8,332 nucleotides of DNA from Gemmatimonadota bacterium (GTDB lineage Bacteria; Gemmatimonadota; Gemmatimonadetes; Longimicrobiales; Gaopeijiaceae): contig JAUXEE010000062.1 in assembly GCA_030618065.1 (NCBI GenBank), positions 1 through 8,332 on the forward strand. Direction: 5' to 3'. Below the pieces are notes generated by a model. The model saw only the letters and a program-made list of their open reading frames with translations. It searched no databases and was not told where the DNA came from. Positions 1-5,096 of the stretch are shown one piece after another. Numbering within the stretch: the stretch's first letter is position 1; each line of letters starts with the position of its first letter. Position numbers and translations under genes: made by a program.

Positions 1-64
1 CCTTCCACAACCCCCGGCGGAACCGGGCATGGAGTTTGCGATAGTTGCGAAATGAAATTGGGTG

Positions 65-105
65 TTGCCGATTTACTTAACGGTGATAATATTCATGACC
101 GTTAA
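65..105 (+). promoter_or_regulatory. Putative marR promoter with overlapping palindromic operator
   Basis: An AT-rich island stands out from the GC-rich surroundings. TTGCCG (65-70) and TAATAT (87-92), separated by 16 bases, fit a sigma-70-like -35/-10 pair. A perfect 8-bp inverted repeat, TTAACGGT (77-84) and ACCGTTAA (98-105), flanks the -10 with a 13-base spacer. This is the geometry expected of a dimeric repressor site that blocks its own promoter, and MarR proteins commonly autoregulate this way. The predicted transcript start (about 99) lies upstream of the GTG at 161, which supports that start. Which protein binds the site is inferred. Confidence 0.5.
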
Positions 106-147
106 TGTGGAGCGGCTCGCCGCTCCGGGGAATTTCCACTCGGCGGC

Positions 148-153
148 AAGGGG
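148..153 (+). promoter_or_regulatory. Ribosome binding site of the MarR gene
   Basis: AAGGGG lies 7 bases before the GTG at 161. The in-frame upstream candidates (GTG at 62, ATG at 95, GTG at 107) lack a comparable purine-rich site, and the first two lie inside or upstream of the promoter. This site therefore decides the start. Confidence 0.55.
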
Positions 154-160
154 AAGCACT

Positions 161-751
161 GTGGGAAGCATCAACGATTTCTTGGGTAGCGTCCGGATCC
201 TCTCCACCACCATCGACGAGTGGATGGAAGAGGAGTTGAAGGAAACCACGAACAACAGGGTGACTCCTTCCCAGCTTCGGGTATTGAAGCTTGTGGCTAG
301 AACCAACGCCCGCCGCATTGGGGACGTTGCCGAGTTTCTTGCCGTGAGCAACGCGGCCGCCAGCAAAGCCGTCGATCGCCTGGTCCGCCGCGGACTCGTC
401 CGCCGGGCCGAAGCCGTTTCCGATAGAAGGGCCGTGGAGCTGTCCCTCACCCCGGAAGGCCGCACTCTTCTGGCCCAGTACGAGGCGGCGACCAACCAGG
501 TTCTTAAAGAAGTCTTTGGATCCCTTCCGGTGGACCGACTTGAAGAGACTGCCGAGTTCCTGGACGAGCTTTCCACTCGAATGGTCAAGGAAGGGCGGAC
601 GCGGGAGGGCATCTGTCTTCGGTGTGGGATACACTTCAGAGATCGCTGCCTGCTTCGGCAAACCGTAGGCCGCAACTGCTACTTCCATCTTCATCGGGAC
701 CCCACCCTCAACTCCCATGATTCGTTGCCGACAGTGGGGGAGGAGGTTTGA
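161..751 (+). CDS. MarR-family winged-helix regulator with C-terminal Cys4 tail
   Basis: This is a 196-residue DNA-binding regulator. Residues 4-30 form the first dimerisation helix, about 36-82 carry the helix-turn-helix (IGDVAEFLAVSNAAASKAVD), and the wing shows the MarR signature DRRAVELSLTPEG at 88-100. Residues 101-143 are the C-terminal dimerisation helices. Typical MarR proteins (about 140-150 residues) end there. This one adds about 50 residues with C152, C155, C163 and C173 (CX2CX7CX9C), plus nearby H158, H176 and H178. That spacing suggests zinc or iron-sulfur binding or thiol redox sensing, which is inference. The GTG start is chosen from the ribosome site at 148-153 and the upstream promoter. 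The downstream co-directional antiporter, 303 bases away, is a possible target. The family assignment is firm; ligand and regulon are unknown. Confidence 0.88.
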   Translation: MGSINDFLGSVRILSTTIDEWMEEELKETTNNRVTPSQLRVLKLVARTNARRIGDVAEFLAVSNAAASKAVDRLVRRGLVRRAEAVSDRRAVELSLTPEGRTLLAQYEAATNQVLKEVFGSLPVDRLEETAEFLDELSTRMVKEGRTREGICLRCGIHFRDRCLLRQTVGRNCYFHLHRDPTLNSHDSLPTVGEEV

Positions 752-1054
752 AGTCCTGAGGAGGAGAATGACCAAGGAGAATCCTAGGCCCTCGAGAACC
801 CTTCACAGGGTGAACCGGGGTTCGACATAGATCCTCGGGAGTCAGGTCATCCAGCCGATCCAGACCTGGCTTCCCTTTCCCCAGGTCGGTGTTTGAAGTA
901 GGCCGACCGCAAAACCTACCCCGATACTCGGCGGGGGCCCTCCCAAGCGGAGGGACCCCGCTCCCGCCTTCCCGACCGCGGGACTTCATTTTTCAGGCGG
1001 ACACTCCGGCGTTACTCTGGTCCTGAAAAGCCTCACCAACAAGCGCCCGGGATC
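752..1054 (+). other. Intergenic or leader region with several hairpins upstream of the antiporter gene
   Basis: No convincing gene is present in these 303 bases. A 20-codon ORF at 768-830 (ATG after GAGGAG at 761-766) could be a leader peptide, but the spacing is tight and the sequence is unremarkable. Four potential hairpins occur: 796-823 (GAACCC-TTCAC, AGG loop, GTGAA, bulge, GGGTTC); 863-887 (GACCTGG/CCAGGTC, 11-base loop); 934-959 (GGGG-CCCTCC, 5-base loop, GGAGGG-A-CCCC); and 970-983 (TCCCG/CGGGA). The only promoter-like match before the antiporter is weak (TTTTCA 990-995, TACTCT 1013-1018). The region could end the marR transcript, act as a structured leader, or both. Confidence 0.4.
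970..993 (+). terminator. Weak candidate intrinsic terminator
   Basis: A short stem TCCCG/CGGGA (970-974 and 979-983) with a four-base loop is followed, after five bases, by TTTTT at 989-993. The stem is only 5 bp and the T-run is offset. The stronger GC hairpin at 934-959 lies just upstream and could contribute. It would separate the marR transcript from the antiporter gene. Confidence 0.25.
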
Positions 1055-2359
1055 ATGGCCCGTTTCTTCACATTGATCGCCTTCATCGGCATCACCCACG
1101 TCTTGGGCTTCCTACCGGCCCCTGGGACGAGTCATGGCTCCGCCACACTCTTCCTCGGATTTCTCCTCCTCTCCTCCTATCTGGCTGGGCGGGCGGCCCG
1201 CGCAGTCGCCCTCCCTCAGATCACCGGGTACCTGGTGATCGGAATCGTCGTGGGCCCCCACGTTCTCGGGATCCTTCCCGGCGATGTGGTGGAAGAACTA
1301 CGGTTTGTGAACGGGGTTGCGCTGGCCCTCATCGCCCTCTCTGCAGGGGGCGAGCTCCGAATTGGCACCCTTCGGGAACGGATCCGGAGCATCGGCGTCA
1401 TCACCACCTTCCAGATCGTGTTCATGTTCACCCTGGTGGCGGCATCGGTTTTCCTGGCACGGGGCGCCATCGACTTCCTTCGCGGTGAGTCACCCAATGT
1501 GGTCCTGGCGGTGGCGCTCCTCTTCGGCCTGGTCGCCGTCGCCAATTCCCCTGCCACCACCATTGCCGTCATCACGGAAGAAAAAGCCCGGGGGATTCTC
1601 ACCGACACGGTTCTGGGCGTCACGGTTCTCAAGGACGTCATCATCCTCATCCTCATCGCCATCCTCATACCCTTCTCGGCGGCCATCGTGGATCCCACCG
1701 GCGGATTCAGCCTCGACGCCGTTTGGCGGATCCTCCTGGGAATCCTGGGCTCTCTGGCTATGGGGGTGGCGCTGGGTTGGTTGGTGACCCTTTACCTCAA
1801 ACGTATTCGAGCCTACCGCATCCTCTTCGTCCTGGGTGTGGCGTTCATGGCGGTCTACCTGGGGGAGCGGCTCCATCTCGAATACATCCTCATCGCCATG
1901 GCCGCCGGCTTCTTCGTCCAAAATTTCTCGCGTCAGGGACGACGCCTTCTCCATGCACTGGAAGCGAACTCCCTTCCCGTCTATGCCCTTTTCTTCGCTG
2001 TCGCCGGGGCCGACCTGGACATCACGATCCTTCGGACCGCCTGGGTGATCGCTACCGCCATCATCCTTACCCGGGGGGTTGCGCTGTGGATGAGCACCTT
2101 CCTCGGGGCCAGAATCGTGAGTGATCCCCCGGTCATCCAGCGATTCGCCTGGATGGGGTTCATGGCCCAAGCCGGAGTCACCCTGGGGATCGCCAGCCTG
2201 GTCAGGGACAATTTCCCCGTCTGGGGAGACCAGGTGGCCGCAATCATCATTGCCATGATCGCCGTGAACCAGCTCATCGGACCCCCTGCATTCCGTTGGA
2301 TCCTGGTGAAAACTGGAGAAAGCCACGCGCCAGTTCCGGTGAGACGGGCCAGGAGCTGA
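1055..2359 (+). CDS. CPA2-family cation/proton antiporter (KefB/NapA-like membrane domain)
   Basis: A 434-residue inner-membrane protein with about 13 hydrophobic segments, probably exchanging Na+ or K+ for H+. The CPA2 hallmark LPQITGYLVIGIVVGP is at 53-68. The unwound ion-site helix carries ANSPATT at 163-169. The next core helix has LGVTVLKDVIILIL (187-200), where the usual Asp-Asp (or Asn-Asp) pair reads K193-D194. R340 in ILTRGVALW is a candidate for the conserved basic residue of the late core helix. VAGADLDITIL (316-326) and QAGVTLGIA (372-380) are further family-like segments. No TrkA-N/RCK domain follows, so it is the short form. No in-frame ATG, GTG or TTG lies upstream back to about position 980, so the ATG at 1055 is taken despite a weak ribosome site. 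Ion specificity cannot be read from sequence. Confidence 0.88.
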   Translation: MARFFTLIAFIGITHVLGFLPAPGTSHGSATLFLGFLLLSSYLAGRAARAVALPQITGYLVIGIVVGPHVLGILPGDVVEELRFVNGVALALIALSAGGELRIGTLRERIRSIGVITTFQIVFMFTLVAASVFLARGAIDFLRGESPNVVLAVALLFGLVAVANSPATTIAVITEEKARGILTDTVLGVTVLKDVIILILIAILIPFSAAIVDPTGGFSLDAVWRILLGILGSLAMGVALGWLVTLYLKRIRAYRILFVLGVAFMAVYLGERLHLEYILIAMAAGFFVQNFSRQGRRLLHALEANSLPVYALFFAVAGADLDITILRTAWVIATAIILTRGVALWMSTFLGARIVSDPPVIQRFAWMGFMAQAGVTLGIASLVRDNFPVWGDQVAAIIIAMIAVNQLIGPPAFRWILVKTGESHAPVPVRRARS

Positions 2360-2378
2360 CGGGGGCGCCCACCTGGCC
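2347..2378. terminator. Inverted repeat spanning the convergent 3' ends
   Basis: A perfect 7-bp inverted repeat, GGCCAGG (2347-2353) and CCTGGCC (2372-2378), brackets the antiporter stop codon and reaches the stop codon of the facing cyclase gene. Its loop also contains the palindrome GGGCGCCC. There is no T-run on either side, so it may aid termination or 3'-end stability without being a classic intrinsic terminator. Confidence 0.3.
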
Positions 2379-3580
2379 TACTTGGCCACCCGGTTCCTTC
2401 CGGCCTTCTTTGCCCGGTAGAGGGCTTGGTCCGCCCTCCTCAGAACCGCCTCCGGGGAAGGGTCGTTCCCGGCGGAGTCCGCGACGCCGATGCTGACCGT
2501 AACCGACAGACGCTTCGTTTTCTCTTTCTCCCTTCCCCGCCAAGCCCCGGGGTCCACAGGTTTCTTCCTGGGGCGGCGCCAACTCCTGAGGGTGAACGCC
2601 GCGTCTTCAACAGATCTCCGGGCCTCCTTCAGATGTGGAAGGGCTTCCTTGAGAGGCTTTCCTGGGAAGAGAATGGTGAACTCCTCTCCACCATACCGGT
2701 ACGCCCGCCCTCCTCCCGGAGCTTTGGCCAACCGGGCCGCCACCATCCGAAGGACCTGGTCCCCGACGTCGTGACCGTACCGGTCATTGAATTTCTTGAA
2801 GTGGTCCACGTCCACCATAGCCAGAGAGTACGTCCCGCCGATCCCCTCCAGATCCCTCATGAGTGCCCGCCGTGCGGGAAGGCCGGTGAGATCATCTTTG
2901 TAGGCCATGGCGTAGGAGGTCTCCACCACCGAAAGGCCCACCGTCAGAGCCGCTCCCATCAGGAAAACACCCACTGATCCGGGGTCGGTGGAGAAGTAGA
3001 GGGCGAAAGCCACCATGAGGAGGCTCCAGAATCCTGCCCTTTCCACCGGGCCATCTCGCAGCACCGCCACGGTCAGGGCCGTAGGCACGGAGAAGGCGAA
3101 TGCCAGGAAGACGGGCTGCGGCAGGCCTGACCAGACGGTCACCCTGGCCGGAAGAGGCATGAGGGCGAGAAAGGAAGCCATATCCCCGGGGGCCACGACG
3201 ATGAAGAGCCATCCGAAGGAGAATACCACCAAGAAGGCCGCCAACTGGTAGAGTCCGGCGGTGGAAAACACACTCCGGTCCTGGGAGAGGGCCAGCAGGC
3301 CCATGGAGAGCGCCAAAAGGCCACCCCCCAGGAAGAATCCCGTGAAGCCGCCGACCCCTTGGGAGAACACCACATGGAGCCCGCAGAGGCCAAGGACGAT
3401 GAGGACCACGCGGCTTCGATGGAAAAAGCCGGCGAGGAGAGCCACGGCGATGAACAGAAGCCAGGGATACCCACCCCCCACCTTCTCCAGCAGGCCTTCA
3501 GGCCCGAACCCCAGGGCGAGGGCAAGGGCAAGGGCAAGGACGAAGCCACCCGGAATCAACCAACTCAAGAGGCTTTTCAT
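2378..3580 (-). CDS. Membrane-anchored diguanylate cyclase (GGDEF domain)
   Basis: A 400-residue protein (from the ATG at 3580) that should make cyclic di-GMP from two GTP. Residues 1-220 contain about seven or eight membrane helices with no recognisable sensor family. The GGDEF domain fills 225-400: DDLTGL at 229-234, metal-binding D257 and D259 in VDVDHFKKFND, active-site GGEEF at 297-301 and VSIGVA at 362-367. The catalytic residues look intact. The inhibitory I-site RxxD, expected about nine residues before GGEEF, is replaced by PGGG. Residues 332-357 form a very basic insert (RSWRRPRKKP, then REKEKTKR) before the last strands. A TTG at 3604 would add eight residues; neither start has a good ribosome site. 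It converges with the antiporter gene. Confidence 0.9.
   Translation of the reverse strand: MKSLLSWLIPGGFVLALALALALGFGPEGLLEKVGGGYPWLLFIAVALLAGFFHRSRVVLIVLGLCGLHVVFSQGVGGFTGFFLGGGLLALSMGLLALSQDRSVFSTAGLYQLAAFLVVFSFGWLFIVVAPGDMASFLALMPLPARVTVWSGLPQPVFLAFAFSVPTALTVAVLRDGPVERAGFWSLLMVAFALYFSTDPGSVGVFLMGAALTVGLSVVETSYAMAYKDDLTGLPARRALMRDLEGIGGTYSLAMVDVDHFKKFNDRYGHDVGDQVLRMVAARLAKAPGGGRAYRYGGEEFTILFPGKPLKEALPHLKEARRSVEDAAFTLRSWRRPRKKPVDPGAWRGREKEKTKRLSVTVSIGVADSAGNDPSPEAVLRRADQALYRAKKAGRNRVAK
3515..3538 (-). repeat. Hexanucleotide tandem repeat in the first membrane helix of the cyclase
   Basis: Four consecutive 6-base units, GGCGAG then GGCAAG three times on the plus strand, encode the Leu-Ala repeat of the cyclase's first membrane helix. 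Gain or loss of a unit would keep the frame and change the helix by two residues. Confidence 0.6.
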
Positions 3581-3666
3581 GGGAGGGCACGCTAACCAGC
3601 CCAACGGGTAGCCACAATGGCACCGGCTGCGTTTCGAGGCCCCTCACGGGACAAGGAGAGAACCAA
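3581..3666. promoter_or_regulatory. Divergent intergenic region between cyclase and small membrane protein genes
   Basis: These 86 bases must hold the start signals of both divergent genes. On the plus strand AAGGAGAG (3653-3660) is a good ribosome site; its GGAG core ends 8 bases before the GTG at 3667 and 11 before the ATG at 3670. On the minus strand no clear ribosome site precedes either candidate start of the cyclase. I see no convincing -35/-10 pair in either direction. Confidence 0.35.
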
Positions 3667-4044
3667 GTGATGTCCTACGCGACGTATAAGCTCATCCATC
3701 TCCTGGGCATATTCGCCCTGATGGTAGCTCTGGCCGGCATGGCGGGCCACGCTGCCGCCGGGCAGATCAAGGAGGAGAACACTAGCTTTAGGACTCTCTT
3801 AGCCCTCCACGGCTTGGGGGCACTCCTGGCTCTCGTGGGAGGGTTCGGCCTCCTGGCAAGAATCAATGTGGAGGCCAGTGGGCTCTTCCCCGGGTGGATC
3901 TGGGCCAAGCTGATTCTCTGGGTCCTCCTCGGCGGTCTGGTGGCCCTACCCTATCGGAAGAGAGCCTTCGCCCGGATGCTTCTCTTCCTCCTCCCTCTCC
4001 TGGGGTTCCTCGGAGCAGCCCTGGCGAACTACAAGCCCTTGTAA
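3667..4044 (+). CDS. Small four-helix integral membrane protein, family not recognised
   Basis: A 125-residue hydrophobic protein with four predicted membrane helices at about 7-30, 42-63, 77-95 and 101-121. Hydrophilic connectors are short, and a basic loop YRKR follows helix 3. H11 (KLIHLLG) and H48 (LALHGLG) lie in or at helices 1 and 2, with H28 at the end of helix 1. Buried histidines on a small four-helix bundle recall haem- or metal-binding membrane proteins such as HemJ, SirB or CopD types, but I do not see their signatures and assign no function. The start may be GTG 3667 or ATG 3670; GTG has the better spacing to AAGGAGAG. Ribosome site, composition and length support a real gene. 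It converges with the rhomboid gene, 35 bases away. Confidence 0.7.
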   Translation: MMSYATYKLIHLLGIFALMVALAGMAGHAAAGQIKEENTSFRTLLALHGLGALLALVGGFGLLARINVEASGLFPGWIWAKLILWVLLGGLVALPYRKRAFARMLLFLLPLLGFLGAALANYKPL

Positions 4045-4072
4045 GCGAAACCGGGGGATCGCAAAAGGGCCG

Positions 4073-4087
4073 CCGACGGTCAGTCGG
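4073..4087 (-). terminator. Weak hairpin at the rhomboid 3' end
   Basis: CCGAC (4073-4077) and GTCGG (4083-4087) form a 5-bp stem around the rhomboid stop codon. On the minus strand it is followed after six bases by CTTTTG. The stem is short and the T-run distant, so termination here is only a possibility. Confidence 0.2.
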
Positions 4088-4856
4088 GCGTAGCGAATCG
4101 GTCCAGCATGGCCCTCTCCTCTAGGGTCAACGACGGAACGCCAGACTCCTTGGCCTTGGCGAGAAGGCGCCCGACCTCCTCCCGATTCAACTCGTGGAGC
4201 TCCTCTATACGAATGGACTCCCACCGCCGGAGAGATCCGCCGTCACTGCTCCGCCGAGCGGCTTTGGCGAGCTGGCTCTTGGGAGTGGCCATGGGCTTCC
4301 ACTGCTGGTGGTACTTTCTCTTCCTCCACCGGAGGTAGGCATACCCCGCCGCGAATCCCCCCAGGTGGGCGAAATGGGCCACGCCGGACCCGGTACCCGA
4401 GATGCCACTGTAGAGGGACATGGCGGCGAGAGCACCGACCAACCACCGCGCTTCCACAGGAAGCACTCCCCAGATGTAGATCCGCTCCCTCGGCCAGAAG
4501 TAGGCGAAACCGAGAAGCACGCCGAAGACGGCGCCGGAGGCACCGACCACTGCGCCGTGACGGGCGAAAAGAAAGGAAAATGCCGCCCCCCCAAGCCCAC
4601 TCAGAAGGTAGAGACGGAGGAAGAACTTCCCGCCAAGCTGCGTCTCCAGCCGGGGTCCGAAGAAATAGAGCCCGATCATGTTGAAGGCCAGATGCCAGAA
4701 ACCGCCGTGGACGAACATATAGGTGAAGATTCCCCAGGGCTGAATCAAGATGGCCCCAGGAATAAGGGCCACATAGCGCCAATCCAGAAGCTGGGATGTC
4801 GTCAGGAGGAAAACTGCAACATTCGCGACGAGAAGGCGGAGGACCCAGGGGGTCAT
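4080..4856 (-). CDS. Rhomboid-family intramembrane serine protease with C-terminal soluble domain
   Basis: A 258-residue membrane protease that should cleave membrane helices of substrate proteins. About six membrane helices fill residues 5-178. The expected landmarks are intact: HGGFWHLAFN, with H55 and N59 matching the oxyanion-side HxxxN; the serine motif GASGAVFG with nucleophile S107; and AHLGGFAAGY with catalytic H164. GxxxG-like packing (G166, G167, G171) follows the histidine. After a basic stretch at 176-185 comes a soluble tail of about 70 residues. Its end, REEVGRLLAKAKESGVPSLTLEE, resembles the short helical domain often found after bacterial rhomboids (DUF6576-like, from memory). 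AAGGA (4864-4868, minus strand) lies 7 bases before the ATG, supporting this start. The substrate is unknown; the gene diverges from the exported glycosidase. Confidence 0.93.
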   Translation of the reverse strand: MTPWVLRLLVANVAVFLLTTSQLLDWRYVALIPGAILIQPWGIFTYMFVHGGFWHLAFNMIGLYFFGPRLETQLGGKFFLRLYLLSGLGGAAFSFLFARHGAVVGASGAVFGVLLGFAYFWPRERIYIWGVLPVEARWLVGALAAMSLYSGISGTGSGVAHFAHLGGFAAGYAYLRWRKRKYHQQWKPMATPKSQLAKAARRSSDGGSLRRWESIRIEELHELNREEVGRLLAKAKESGVPSLTLEERAMLDRFATPD

Positions 4857-4966
4857 GAGTTCGTCCTTGACCTGAGGATGCTCTGCACAAGTGGGTTGCG
4901 AAGTGTCATCCAGTGAAATGGCTCGTACTTCAAGATACCGTCCAGTCCGAGATTGGTTCGATTCAT
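4853..4966 (-). CDS. Possible 37-residue ORF coupled to the rhomboid gene
   Basis: An ATG at 4966 opens 37 codons whose TGA overlaps the rhomboid ATG in an ATGA junction, the arrangement typical of translationally coupled genes. The predicted peptide is basic and partly hydrophobic (for example ILKYEPFHWMTLRNPLVQSI), without a signal peptide or known domain. The purine-rich GGTAGG before its ATG is a modest ribosome site. The frame stays open to 5098, so the true start is uncertain. The overlap could be chance, and the rhomboid gene has its own ribosome site. Confidence 0.2.
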   Translation of the reverse strand: MNRTNLGLDGILKYEPFHWMTLRNPLVQSILRSRTNS

Positions 4967-5096
4967 TCCTGGCCTACCGCCCCAACGGGGCCAGCCACCG
5001 CCGGATCCCTTCTCTTCGGTAGCCAGATCCGAGGCGGCGGGGCAAATTAGGGCAGCTTCCCCACACCGGCGACCCCGGAATCTCCTGGGAGGGATC
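4857..5096. promoter_or_regulatory. Divergent intergenic region between rhomboid and glycosidase genes
   Basis: These 240 bases separate two divergent starts. AT content is higher at about 4910-4970, the likely place for promoters. TATCTT on the minus strand (4938-4933) is a possible -10 for the rhomboid side without a good -35. On the plus strand TTGACC (4867-4872) resembles a -35 box but has no matching -10. Apart from the small ORF noted separately I see no gene. Confidence 0.3.
5087..5093 (+). promoter_or_regulatory. Ribosome binding site of the glycosidase gene
   Basis: GGGAGGG (GGAGG core 5088-5092) sits 4 bases before the ATG at 5097. The frame is open back to 4953, but only the 5097 start places a normal signal peptide at the N-terminus. 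Confidence 0.6.

Noticed and set aside
62..160. N-terminal extension of the MarR ORF from GTG 62 or ATG 95
   Set aside because: The stretch contains the promoter and palindrome and lacks a ribosome site; the GTG at 161 has AAGGGG at a good distance and begins exactly at the MarR fold.
810..835. tRNA T-arm-like GGTTCGA
   Set aside because: No matching stem, acceptor, anticodon arm or CCA end can be built around it.
933..943. 11-mer GGGGGCCCTCC shared with 6003-6013 and 6151-6161
   Set aside because: Short and GC-only in a GC-rich genome; flanks differ, so the intergenic occurrence is probably chance.
708..989. 93-codon minus-strand ORF across the marR-antiporter intergenic region
   Set aside because: Gly/Pro/Arg-rich with no domain, no good ribosome site and overlap with the marR 3' end; several RNA hairpins explain the region as well.
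1490..2326. 278-codon open frame antisense to the antiporter gene
   Set aside because: Asp/Gly/His-rich composition typical of the complement of membrane-helix codons; no recognisable domain.
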